Below are positions 33,501-45,092 of a stretch of 45,145 nt of DNA, piece by piece. A program made the position numbers and the translations under genes. The notes below the pieces were generated by a model. The model was not told where the DNA came from, did not search any database, and was given only the letters and a program-made list of their open reading frames with translations. Each line of letters starts with the position of its first letter. Position 1 is the stretch's first letter. Location: contig CAJFCJ010000090.1 of assembly GCA_904063045.1 (NCBI GenBank), positions 51,967 to 97,111 of the forward strand, in the 5' to 3' direction. The DNA is from Dimorphilus gyrociliatus (lineage: Eukaryota; Annelida; Polychaeta; Dinophilidae).

Positions 33501-35693
33501 TTTTTTATTTTTAATAAAGTTGCTTAGAGATTCAAAACTTCCATCTGAAGAAAAATGATTAAGTGATATTACATCAAGAAGAGAAAGAAAAGAAAGAGAG
33601 AGTAGAGAAATGAGAGAAAATAGAGAGAAAGGAGAAGATAGAAAACAGGGAATATTTTCATTATATTATACTTTTTACTTACCCAAAAATTTGCAGTCAG
33701 ATAATTGCAGTGTTTTCAACTTGTTTAGGAATTGAAATATTACGACATTCTTTATTGTAAAAATGATTCCGCAATCATCTAAAGACAATTCTTCAAGTTG
33801 GAAACTTTGTTCAGTACTATTGACAATGTTGCCAAATACTTCAACGTCAAGTTGCACATGCTTTAGACAAAGTTTCTTGAGCTTCTTAAAGGCAAATAAC
33901 ATTTCCGGAATTATGTAAAATGTCAATGAACCCTGCATTCCTCCAATAATTCTGATCTCCTCCAGATAATTTCTAAGCGTCACTTTTGCAGTTTGAAGAA
34001 TCTCTCTTAAATTGAAATTGACAAGTTCAAGAGATATCTTTGTAACTTTAATATTCAAGAATAAAATGATTATCTTCCATACATTTGTTGATAAGAATTC
34101 TCCTCTCTGCCTCAATTGTCTGGTTTTTCTTTTAATGATATTCCGCTGGGCATCGCTAACAGTCTCCACAATTTCTAAGATATTTAGATTTTGCGAAAGA
34201 AAGATAAAAAATACCTCAGCATCTAAATATTGCAGAAATTTGAAAATATTCAACATTTTTACTGGATTAGTGTGTTTTTCAATGATGTTACCCAATTCGT
34301 ACGCCTTCTCTTTGAAATGACCTTTCGAGTATGTACTCAACTTTCCACTTCTCATCCTTCTAATAAAAAAAATAATATACTCTGCAGCGAAATATTCCTT
34401 GAATTTTTCATTTAAAAATCGTAAATTTTCACTCCCAGTTTCTTTAATTAGAATACCCATTTTTTCTCCAATTTCGATATTATCGCCCTCTATCAACTCT
34501 TTTCCAAGTACAATATTCAGGAATGAAGCGCAAGATATTTGTCTTCTCACTTTGGTAAAATTCTCTTTGTATCTCTTCACTAAAACCTTTAGGAAACATC
34601 TAAAAATAGAATATCCATTGATCTGGCTAAATTGCTGTCTACTTTCATAGACAATTGCAGTTAAATAGGCTATTAGAGGGCATGAACAAGCAGTATACAA
34701 ATTTCTTTCTTTAGATAACCATTTCATTAGATTTTGTACCATTTTACTATTATTCTTTGAATGTTTGTAAAAAAATTCCACCATTTGAGCTTCATTAAAT
34801 CCTTTTATCTCATAAATGTACTCAAAAGTTTGCCCAACTTTTCTCATATCTTCACCAGTCCCTATCCAAGCTATTACTGGATAATCAATCTTATCTTCAA
34901 TCTCTAATATATCCAAAAATGGCTTTAAATGATCCTTTAACTTTAGTTTGTCAATATCAATTTGATCTATAAACAAAACTGGTAAAAAGTCTTCATATAT
35001 TGGAGATTCTGTAAGAAAATATTTAAGTAGGTCCTTAGTTATAGATGTAGATTTATTGAAATTTTGATCTAGAATTACATCGAAGAAATCCTGACACGAC
35101 TCAACTTTATCAAAGTTTATTGTGAAGAATATGCAATTGTTAAAGAAATTGCTATCAGTTGCCCACAAATGAAGAATCCTTTGGAGAAGAACAGTTTTTC
35201 CCATACCAACGGCGCTGTGAACAAGAATTCTTAAAGCGGTTTTAGTTTTTCCATCTGTGGATTTCAGCTCTGTAAGAGGCGATAAGATATTTTGAAAGTG
35301 TTCACCAATAAATGACGACGCCTGACAAGTACTCTTAAAGATATCAATTGGTGTAAAGATACTTTCAATTCTCTCAATTTTTGTCGAATGTCCACAAGTT
35401 ATTGTACTCAATTTATGTTTCTTATACAATCTCATTTCCAATTTGAGCATAACCCAAATATTGGATATCTTATTAGCCAACTGCTCATAACGACTTTTGC
35501 CCAATCTGTAAAGGATATCTGTCAATTGATACTCAGTAGAGATTTTCGTTTGGAGAAAAGTATCAAAATTTTCAAAAAATAACGCTTTATCCCTCGTTTC
35601 ACAACATTGCGAAAGACAAGCGCAAAAGAACGCCCTATCGCCCTTAAGGGTGAGTATATCTTCTTTAAAGAACGAAATTACTGGATTTATCAT
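30546..35693 (-). CDS. NLR: NACHT ATPase with long RI-type LRR array
   Basis: Two coding exons, 35693-33683 and 33544-30546, join through GTAAGT..CTTCAG in frame to about 1,669 residues. The frame is open further upstream to a TGA at 35745, so I take the first ATG; a missed upstream exon is possible. NACHT: P-loop HSAVGMGKT at about 157-167, Walker B VLFIDQID at about 238-247, then WIGTGEDMRKV, KGFNEAQMVEFFYKH and CPLIAYLTAIVY. About 60-100 residues in, ILYRLGKSRYEQLANKI weakly recalls the end of a death-fold domain. Exon 2 is almost entirely LRRs of about 28 residues, e.g. TNLDISNCFLNS, some 30 or more repeats. NLRs are cytosolic danger or pathogen sensors that oligomerise on activation (family knowledge). 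No frameshift is seen. It lies between receptor genes C and D in the same orientation. Confidence 0.93.
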
Positions 35694-35759
35694 TGGATTG
35701 GCAATACTTGCGAGAGCAAATACAAAAAGGTCTATTGGCAACAATCAATATGCAAACAA

Positions 35760-36285
35760 ACAGATATTGTGACAAACAATAGAATTGCTAATGAAAAAAC
35801 TGGCAAAGAGCAAGCGCTCTTCTCTTGAATACCTATCTTTTATTGTTAGAGAACTCTATTGATAGAAGAATATGCAATCATCTTATGAATATATATTGTC
35901 CTAGTTTATTACCAATTTTTTTAAGTAAAATAAAATATCCTTTCATACTAGTTTGTCAAAATTTTCAATAGATGAATCAGTTTTCTAAAGAGAAAGAAAT
36001 TGAGTATTATTTGTTAAAAAAAGCTGGAAAACTACTCTGAAAAGATTTTGTTAGCTTATCCTAAGTGGTCAAAATGGCTATTAATTTATGAATGAAAGCA
36101 AAAATTTCGATTTTTTAAATAAATAATAGAGTCACCGACAAATGTTTTTAAACATTTTCATTTTTATGAGCAGCATGTCGCAAACTCAGTGAAGATGAGA
36201 GCAAAATTCCGATCACACCATTAAATTTTATTTTCAAGTGCATTCAACTAAACTTAAGACAAAATGGTGAAGTTCATGTTCAGAT
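35760..36285. other. Upstream region of the NLR gene
   Basis: Presumed 5' region. It holds two copies of the 8-mer TGACAAAC (about 35770 and, inverted, 35950). No open frame or known element. Confidence 0.4.
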
Positions 36286-36289
36286 TCCT

Positions 36290-36590
36290 CCTCTACACCA
36301 TATACAGATAGGGCTACAACCGATTGGGGGACCGCGAGAAGTGTCCTTTGAACACATAAAAGATAGGATAATTGTTTTTATAAAACATATATGTCACCTT
36401 GAACGGGGCGGGGAGGAAATGTCCCTGTAGGCTGAAGTTTAGGCTAAGATTTTGGGCATTTTCATTTCGATATTTTTCAATTCATATATGGCACAACTGA
36501 GGGTTAGGATGTATAAACTGCAAAGAATCTTGCTCAATGGGGAGTCAGGGTTTGGGTAAAACACCAAAAAACGGGTCATTTTCTTTCATA
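36290..36590. repeat. Dispersed repeat, copy 2 (GC-richer insert)
   Basis: The segment from 36412 (GGCTGAAGTTTAGGCTAAGA, later CAACTGAGGGTTAGG and AAAGAATCTTGC) is a diverged copy of 23303-23462. The bases before it (GGGGGACCGCGAG, GGGGCGGGGAGG) are unusually GC-rich for this window. Possible degenerate inverted ends: GGAGGAAATGTCCC and, inverted, GAAAGAAAATGACCC. Confidence 0.55.
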
Positions 36591-36599
36591 CTCACTTTT

Positions 36600-37019
36600 A
36601 AATAAATTTTCCTAACTCTAGAAATGCCCAAAAATTTACCCTTACGATATATAAATCATCACTGCTTCACTCTAATCACCTGAGAAGATCAATCTGAAAA
36701 CAACCTCAAGTTGGAGCAAGCCTTCTACTCTTCAAAATTAGAAGCTGGTAATTTGGCAACTAGCTATTACAAACAATCTTCTCTGCCATTGAACTTGTAT
36801 ATTATTACTTGCCTAAGTATTTCATTTTGAATGAACCATTTAAATGAAACATTTGTTCGAGTAGAACCAGTATTGTTGTAATATGCAAGCACATAAATTG
36901 GCTAAGCAGAAACAGTACAATAGATTTAGCATGAGTATATAAGAAAAGATCATGCCTGATTATTGTTTGTTATGTAAACTAACTCTGTGTATACAATACT
37001 GCTTTAGTACTAAAAAAAG
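36600..37019. other. Non-coding stretch before the short MULE derivative
   Basis: AT-rich with no supported gene. Ends with the left target duplication TAAAAAAAG of the next element (37011-37019). Confidence 0.4.
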
Positions 37020-37591
37020 AATAGGGGTGAAACCGTACCCGAATGAAACCGTACCTGGGCTAAATCGTACCCATTGTGGGTGAAATCGTACCTGGATGAA
37101 GTTTTAACTGTCAACATGAGAAAATTAAGAAATGAAATAATTAATTTATTTGTTTTAACAAATATGTCATATACAAGTACCGGTTTTTTTCAGGAGAGGA
37201 CTGGAGAGACCTGAGGAAGTTGATGGTTTTACTTTTTCTACTTGCAGATATTATTACTCCTACATGTTTTAGCTTGAAGAGTCAGCTGGAAGAAAAGAGA
37301 AAATTTTCAGATTTGCTGGAATATTTTGAAAATACTTGGATTTTGAATTCTATTGGTCAATCTTTGGATTATTAATGTTGACTAATAATAGTTTGGAAGG
37401 ATGGCACAATAGAATGAATAATAAAGTACAATCAAAAGGATCATTCTATTTGTTGATTGATGAATTGAAAAGAGAGGCTGATTTTAATCATATTTTTTTA
37501 TTTCCATATGTATCAACAGCAACAGTTTTACTTGGTCATAACAAGAGATTCACCCCTATTGGGTACAGATTCACCCCTAATGGATACACCC
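37020..37591 (+). mobile_element. Short MULE deletion derivative (572 bp)
   Basis: Flanked by a perfect 9-bp target duplication TAAAAAAAG (37011-37019 and 37592-37600). The left end has four tandem words like GTGAAACCGTACC, and the right end two inverted ones like GATTCACCCCTA. The family is the same as the MULE at 18081. Between the ends only the 3' part of the transposase remains, so it must depend on a full-length relative. Confidence 0.9.
37190..37490 (+). pseudogene. MULE transposase 3' fragment
   Basis: It reads GEDWRDLRKLMVLLFLLAD, later SDLLEYFENTWILNS, then, after a frame break near 37350, LTNNSLEGWHNRMNNKVQS. This lines up with the same block of the copy at 19797-20100. The catalytic core before it is gone. 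Confidence 0.9.
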
Positions 37592-37600
37592 TAAAAAAAG

Positions 37601-38500
37601 TCTTCAACTTGAAATAAAAAAGTATAAATAACCTTGGATTCAATTAATATCAATTAGAGTTCATAGCTCTATTTATTAATTAATTTTAATATAGAAATTA
37701 AATTGTACACCAACCACCAAATTTAAAATCTTTGTTTCTGTGGCCAAGACATTGTCCTTATTTTTTCGTACAGCAATATTTAAATAATGTATATTTCAGT
37801 AATTTAATGAATTAAGCGTTAAAGTAAATAGCATGTAAACCTAATACTGAAATTTTTACAAAAGTTTTAAGTACATGGTGAACTTTCCAAGTAAATTCTC
37901 TCCAAAGTGAAAATTACTTGCAATTTCTTGCTTGGACAGGGTTAGTTTGTATTATAGTTAAAGATTATGGTTTTAAATTTTGATTAGAAGGTTTGAAAAA
38001 CATTTGTTTATAGATATCAATACTAATTTACAGCTTAATAAAAGTAGTTCACAATCAAAGTAGGTTTTATGAAAAGAGGTTGTTTTAAATCCAGTCATTG
38101 AGGTAGACTTTGGTTTGTTCAATGGTAAGTGGATAATAGACAATCTAACCCTTACTAATTCCACAGAATAAGATTTTTTGTATTACTACATGATAGACCT
38201 ATTAATCTGAATGTAATTTCTAACGCACTTCTCTCATTATTGTTAGATAACCACCCATTTTTAGTCATGTTTCCTCCATATACGACGTAATGGTTTTGAA
38301 TTATTATAATTAGTGTCCTAAAACTAGTACACATTTTTTACTTTTCTTTTCTACTCTTTTCGTGATTAAGATAAAAACTTGCAAATTTTCCAAAAAAGTT
38401 TTATTCATAATGAATTTAAAATATATGCTACAAATATTAATTTATTTCATAACAATGTCATAATACATTAAAAAACTAGAGTTCTTCTGGGTATATTTCG
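37601..38500. other. Stretch without recognised genes
   Basis: AT-rich. The minus-strand open frame 38164-37973 has no domain and no paralogue here. Likely includes the 5' region of the plus-strand gene at 38520. Confidence 0.4.
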
Positions 38501-38519
38501 CTTATATTGGCCTGTCCTA

Positions 38520-39092
38520 ATGTCCACTCTTCATTTGAAACTTACCATCATGATGAAGAAGTTTATGTTTATCATTTTCCTCTTTGATATTGGATCTTGT
38601 TGGTCATGTAACTTCCATTCCAATGTTTGGCTTAATCTCAATGAAATAAAGAATTCCATGGTAAGGCTTAGAAGCAAATTAGCTCCTAATGGTCAAAAGC
38701 CTGAAGGAGTTCCAGGCTTATTGGGTGCGTGCCATTTAGTCTACAAGCCAAATGTAGAACAAGTTCAGCAGCTGTTGAACACTATCAGATGGAATTTGGA
38801 GGAGTGCATTATTATTGGAAAACAGATAAAGCAAAAAAAATATGCTTTCTTTCATTTGTCTATATCTTCACCACTTTGTAATGTGGAAAGGACTATTTGG
38901 CCAACAACTCGACACTATGAATGTAAAGATTTTGGCAAGAAAGGTTTTAAAGACCATTATCTCTCTGCTGGTGCTGATCGAAGATTATATGACAATCTTA
39001 CAAACGTTATAGACGCTTTAAATAAAATGATCTATTTAAGAACTACAAAGCAATTAAACAAATTTTGGGCTACTGTACTCTCAGAAGCATAG
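38520..39092 (+). CDS. Orphan single-exon gene, probably secreted protein
   Basis: 190 residues from ATG 38520. A hydrophobic stretch KFMFIIFLFDIGSCWSC near the N-terminus looks like a signal peptide, and Met 11 or 12 is the more natural start for it. The mature part has up to seven Cys (including GAC, EEC, PLC and YEC contexts), a helical middle (VEQVQQLLNTIRWNLEEC) and a helical C-terminus (LYDNLTNVIDALNKMIYL) with an NLT glycosylation site. I do not recognise the family. A small helical secreted ligand or effector is one possibility, from shape alone. It is single-exon, so a processed or horizontally acquired gene cannot be excluded. Confidence 0.65.
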   Translation: MSTLHLKLTIMMKKFMFIIFLFDIGSCWSCNFHSNVWLNLNEIKNSMVRLRSKLAPNGQKPEGVPGLLGACHLVYKPNVEQVQQLLNTIRWNLEECIIIGKQIKQKKYAFFHLSISSPLCNVERTIWPTTRHYECKDFGKKGFKDHYLSAGADRRLYDNLTNVIDALNKMIYLRTTKQLNKFWATVLSEA

Positions 39093-39300
39093 AAAACCAT
39101 ATCCTTGAATAGTATTTCCGTTTTCAAATTGGATTAACATGGTTAAATTACCAGGTTGTCAAGACAATATTATAGGCCTACTAGGTTCTTAAGCAATGAA
39201 TGGCCGTACTATTTTTTCATTACTCTTTTTGAAAAGTAAAAATATTAGTAAGCTCTACTATTCATTGCGCTTATTTACCAGAATGTATTGAATGTTGGAG

Positions 39301-39306
39301 TTTATT
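39301..39306 (-). terminator. Poly(A) signal of receptor gene D
   Basis: AATAAA on the minus strand, about 53 bases after the stop codon. Confidence 0.55.
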
Positions 39307-39330
39307 TAACAATACAAATTACTTTTTCCC

Positions 39331-39356
39331 ACACACACACACTCTCTTTCTCTCTG
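39331..39356. repeat. (AC)n/(CT)n microsatellite in the 3' flank of gene D
   Basis: ACACACACACAC followed by CTCTCT-type words, between the gene D stop and its poly(A) signal. Confidence 0.7.
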
Positions 39357-39358
39357 AT

Positions 39359-42300
39359 TTAAAAATATGCAATTCGTTTTTGTAAGATTTTTTTCACTAA
39401 ATTTCCAAAACTGAACAAATCCTTTCCAACGCTTCCTTCTTCTGCATTCCTAAGAAATTTTGATGACAAACTATACATTCTTCTCTTTCCTCCAATCTTT
39501 AAAGAATATTAACTTGTATTTTTTTATATCTATGATTTTACAATAAAAATACTTACATGAACTAAAATACTCATAAAATCAATCTTTCCATCATAGGAAA
39601 AATTGGAACAGTGAGCAGTTTTTAACAATTTAGAGATATCTTTAAAAAATCTATCAAGATTATTTATTTCATAAAAATTTGATGTGTTTTTTATATTATC
39701 ACAATAAAATATTAAATTATTCTCTAATAGGATATTCTCATTTCTTTGCAAGAATTCTACATCTAGAAACAAACAAAAATGGAAAATGATATTTCTATTT
39801 AAAATATTTGGCTGCAAAAAACTCAGCCTTATTAGATTTATTAACAATTTAAATGGGTAGTTTCAAGAACCATGTCAACTCGCTTCTGCCTAAAAGAATA
39901 ACAAAAATTAACTACTACCCTTTTAAACTCTTCGACAAAAGAAAAGAAGACAAAAAATCATTGTCGATTTTTTTTTTATCTTTTCCTAAACATCTGAAAA
40001 ATTCAATGTTTTCTGCTTTCTATACTTACAAATATTTTTCTCTCTTCCTCTTCATGGCGGAATAGTATGATTTTCCATCACGAAGAGTGTATAGCAGAGG
40101 ATTTATCACAGAATTTAATGGCAATATAATGATAACTATGGAAACGTAGATTTCTTTCTTTATCACTAAATTAAAGAATGCAGAGTATACTCCTATTATT
40201 TTAAAAGAGTAAATTCATCAGTATGACAAACATCAATATTTTAACTTTTAAAACGTAATGAAACTAAACCTAGAACAGAGATTGGAAACCAACAACATAA
40301 ATTCGAAGTAACAATTAGAAAGGCATTTAATTTAAATTTATTCTGTTGACATTTAAACTGATCTTCCTTAATCAATTCTCTTCCAACAAGCGTCTCTCTC
40401 CATATTCTTAGATATAATCCAAAGATGAAGAGGCATATTGCAGAGATTGATATTCCAAAGATTATAAACGAGAATAGCCAACCTTCAATTTTCTCACTCG
40501 ACATGTGAAGTGTAAAACATACTGCACTTCTTGAGTAGTAAGTCTGTAATTCGTTTGTTTGTCAATATAAAATCAATATTATTCTTGCTTACATCATAGA
40601 TAAACAATGGAAAAGTAGAGATAAATGCTGATAAAATGAATACAATTATCACCAGCAACATTGTTCGATTTGCAGTAAAAATTCTCTTAAAGGGATAAAT
40701 AATAATTATATATCTTTCTACTGTAATGAGAAGAAGACTAAGAGATGAGAGTAGAATAGACCAACTGCAAAACCATCCTAGAATAGTGCAAAATAGACCA
40801 TTTCTCCAATCATAGTCATTTTCAATATAATTTCCTCTGAAAAATAAATCAACACTTCCAACAATAATCAAATAGATTGACATACAAAAATCAGCGAGTG
40901 ACAAACTCAAATGAAACCAATTTTTCTGTTTCTTAGAGAGAATTCCTCTGAAAATCAATGATAAACAATTTTCAATGAAGCCAACTACTGCAAATATCCA
41001 CAAAATTGAACGAAGAGAATCAGATTCTAGTAGATCTGTACAAGAATTGAATACGGATTTTGTTGGATGACATTCCCTTATCTTTTTAGAATACTGCCAA
41101 GAAAAACAGCAAAATGAGAAATATTCACTGTACAATATTTCCAATGACTGCAAAGGTTTTATCAAAGTACTCTTATATTTTAAGGGAAGTTCAGTTCTTT
41201 TTAAAGATAAACTCTTCAGATTCGAGAGAGCGGAGAATGCATTTTTACTGAAATCATGAATAAATGAAAAATCAATAACTAGAGTTCTGAGTAGTTTCAA
41301 ATTCAAAAAGAATTTTTCACTCAAATAAGAGATGTCTGTAAATGTGAAATTGATAAATATCAAATATGGCGATTTTCTTAATGAAGTTTCAATGTTTGTC
41401 TTAATAATTCCACGATTTATGACGAAATTCTGAAGATTAATCATCGGATTAGAGAAGATAAGAGATAAATTGAAATCTTTGCAATTGATAAGAGAGAGAT
41501 AAACTAGATTTGGATAGGATTTTGATAGATGAAAATTGAGTAGAGTGGAATTATGAAACAAGAGAGAAGTAGTTGAAAAATCTTTTGAGGATGGAAAGTT
41601 TAAAAATGTTGATTTATGATAAATTTCAATATTTTTAAATTTTGCAAAAAATATTGCAGTTGGATTATTAAAGATATTTTTGAATGAACATTGAATTGAA
41701 TAGAATTGATTGCATTCACAATGATTAGGGCATGTGGCATTGAAATTGCAATATAATTCATCAGTTCCCATTTGACAATCAATTACTTGATTGCAGATAT
41801 CAGACAATGGAGTAAACGTTCTCTGATTCCTGCATTTTAGATATCCTCTTGGCCTAAAGTTGTCTGTTAATTAATTTATGAATGTTAAGAATGAATTTAA
41901 ATGAATAAGTGAAGAGAATTCCGTATCCCAAAACTCTCTTTTATAGCTTAAATAGTAATTTTAATGAATGGGAACAAGAGAAATTGGGATTTGAAAAGTA
42001 TTCCTCACTAAATATTAAAAAATTTTAGTACCGCAATTAATTTCATCATCATAATGAGTACATTGCGCAATTCCATCACAAATGTTTTTAATTGACAAAC
42101 AATATCCGGTATCTTTACACAAGTAATTGCCAACAGGACAAATTGTCTTATTACAATTTTCCAAAGCAAGGAAAGGAAAATGGACTTTTGTTAAAAGTTT
42201 ACCAGTAGAACTATACTCAACATGACATTGTTGAGTATTTATATATTTGAAATTCAAACAGTCTTCACTGTCTTGTGAATTTTGCTTTAATATTTCGCAA

Positions 42301-45092
42301 TAGCTCGTTTTCTCATCAGATTTATCAAAACAATCCATATGCATATCACAAATTTTCTCTCTTCCTATGCATTTATAATCGCATTCAAATTTCTTGAATT
42401 TCTTACATTCTACAAAAATTTTACTCTCTGTCAAGGTCAACGTCTCTCAAAAAGAATGATCTTATCATACCTTGTGTCCGCTGTTTGTCGATTGTAAAAT
42501 TATCATTGGTGCACTTTTCGTCACTTCCATCAAAACAGTGTTTTTCATCATCGCAAATGAATTTCTTACTAATACATTGAGCATTATCACAACTGTAATA
42601 TAATTATTTTTAAATGTTCTGATTATCACAATGTCAAGGTCATTTACTAATTTTCAGTGTCATTACATTGGAACGTCTCTAGAATATTTTAAAAAGGTGA
42701 ACGAAATTTTTTTGTTTTTTGCTTCTTACCGCAATTCAACTCGTCCAACTTATTAGAACAATCATTGATGTAATCGCATACAAATTGACTCGGTATTGCA
42801 GTATTTTCATTGCAGTAGAATAGATTTCCTATTGTTGAGCAATTGGACTCATCTTCACCAGAAAAGCAGTCTTCTATTCCATCGCAAACATTAATGGAAT
42901 TAATACAAATATTATCTTCTCTGCATTGAAAAAAATTGATTGGACAATCTAAAAAATCTTCATTTTCCACATCATTTGTCAGTGAAAAGTTGAAAGTATC
43001 TATTTGAAATATTTTCTTGATCACGTGATAAAATGAGAATTAAAGACTAACAAGGAGATTTACAAATGATTTCGGCAGTGAAGCTCCTATCGCAATTGAA
43101 CGAATGCATTGAGTACTTGAGTTGTTTTGACGCTTGAACATTTTTTATATAATAGCATTTGTAACTATCTTTATTATGGAAAAATTCTTCGAATGGTGTG
43201 GTTTTAGATAATTTAAGGCACGATTTCAAAAGTCTATAGAATTTTGATTGTTTGTCATTAAAAATGATTTTGTATTGTTTGTCACCTGGATGAAAAATTA
43301 ATTGTAAAACCATAGAAATTGTATGGTTTGTTATCGCTGTAGACAAGATGATTAAAACCTTTCGTATCAGTGATTGTACTCAACTCTGCAAATATTATTG
43401 CAATCAACCGTTTTTTTTAAATATATTTTAACCTACTTCCAGGTATTTTTTGTAAATTGTCCGCAAAGTTATAAAATGCATTTCCGGTTGCGTAATTAAT
43501 AAATTCGAAATCTTGGTGTGAAATATAAGAGAAAGTTGAATTATATTTTCGACATTCATTTAAAGCATTATTAATTGACAACGAATATTCATATTTAATC
43601 TGGAAATAGCATCCGCCATTAAAATGGAATGATTTTGGATTAAGGCAATAAGTTTCTGTAAACAAAACATTAGGAAAAGAAAAATTTCACATATTTTCCT
43701 TTCTAAACTAACTATCATTATTATTGCATTCAAGAAGATAAGAGTCAAACATATCAGGCCTACTGAATCGACTAAAAATAGCAGAAAAAAAGGATGAAAA
43801 ACAACAATTCTCTAAAAGAATAATATGAAAACCTCTTTTCAGCTACATGAAAAGAAATATTACATTGAGTAGTGTTAATTGAGTAGCTTGGACATTTTAT
43901 TTTAAAATCATAGTTAGAATTTAATCTTAATTGATATGATTTCTTTCCAGATTTCAATCTACCGTTTTTAAAACCAAATGATCTGCAAATGCTAAAAGTT
44001 TCCATACTCTTCAATTCATCCATTGAAGATTTGTACCAGGCTCTTTTGTAATATATTAATAATGATCCAGTAAATTTATCGTCACGTGACTCCACCTCTC
44101 TATGTGAGAGTAGATAACTCGTTTCATTGTGATAGAGTAAAAATGTATAATCTGGAATGTTTTTGCAGTAGACTGCAGGTATAAATCCTCTATCAAATTT
44201 GTCATATAATTGGCATTCTTCCAATAATTTTTTATCCCATTTGCATAATCTCAATGAAGGCGCCAAGAAATTTTCTATGTAATAACTTATTTCCGGACAT
44301 TTTTCACCTGAACTTTTCGAAAAAGTATATAAAATTGCTCTACCTGGAAGAGCAGCACTTCCGGTAATACTGCAAATTATTTGTGAAATTTCAATAATTT
44401 TCGAAATATCTTGAAAGATCATTGGAAAGTAACCATAAGTTTTTGATATGTAAATATATGATCTTCTCCCTTCCAACTTTCTTTTGAATTGGAACAACTG
44501 TTCAAAATCCGACATGAATCTTAGTGATAAATCTATACTTTAATTGAATTTGTCAATAGTGTCTGCTATTTGAATTTTTTGAGTACTTTATCCTAACGAA
44601 CCATTAAAATCTTGTTTTTTACAGAGTATTAACTCGTACGATGACGCTTCATTTAAATTTATTAATTGCAGTTTTAATGCAGTACGATTTGAATTATCAA
44701 CTGAAAATATTTTTTTCTGAAACTGCAAAGAGTATCTATCGTTTTTGTAGAATTGAATTTTGTCACAAATTTGAATAATCTTCTTTGTCTTTTTCTTCGA
44801 TAGTAAATACGTCTTTTGCTTATATCGAATTAATAGTTGATACAACTCATTATGAGTTGTCAGTACTGCAAATAAAACTGCAAAGGAAAAAATGAATAGT
44901 TAGTTAATTTTGCAGTTTAAACTGGTTTTAAAATTAATTTCTTTTGGTTTTTGAGTAGTTTTAATTAACCAATTCTCTCTCTTTCTCCCTCTGCCCAAAA
45001 ACCAACTGCAATTTATTTTACATGGTAAATGCTTTTTAAAACATTTTAAACAAAATGCTGCCATTGGCTTTGATCCGAGTGATAAATCTCTT
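39359..45092 (-). CDS. Receptor gene D (5' partial): SRCR-like / C-type lectin / LDLa / LRR / 7TM receptor
   Basis: The fourth paralogue; the signal-peptide exon lies beyond the window end. Exons: 45092-45022, 44877-44602, 44532-43833 (three gene B exons fused in one), 43771-43713, 43655-43437, 43385-43286, 43233-43052, 42999-42730, 42678-42648, 42592-42471, 42427-42032, 41863-40593, 40543-40255, 40192-40030, about 39891-39848, about 39761-39558, and the last to 39359. All phases checked down to the TM7 exon agree. Features: SRCR-like GSLLIYYKRAWYKSS and ICRSFGFKNG; lectin-like domain about 43655-43052; six LDLa; LRR cap CPNHCEC; TM3 VERYIIIIYPF with a normal ERY; TM7 LPLNSVINPLLY; tail SFGNLVKKILQKRIAYF. 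Of the four it has the most canonical G-protein motif. No stop or frameshift found. Confidence 0.85.

Noticed and set aside
35694-35744. NLR start at 35744
   Set aside because: The codon there is TTG, directly after an in-frame TGA; the first ATG is at 35693, or an upstream exon exists.
43280-43330. A 25-base micro-intron or frameshift in the lectin-like region of gene D
   Set aside because: A normal intron (43285-43234, GTGACA..CTATAG) restores the conserved phase without a lesion.
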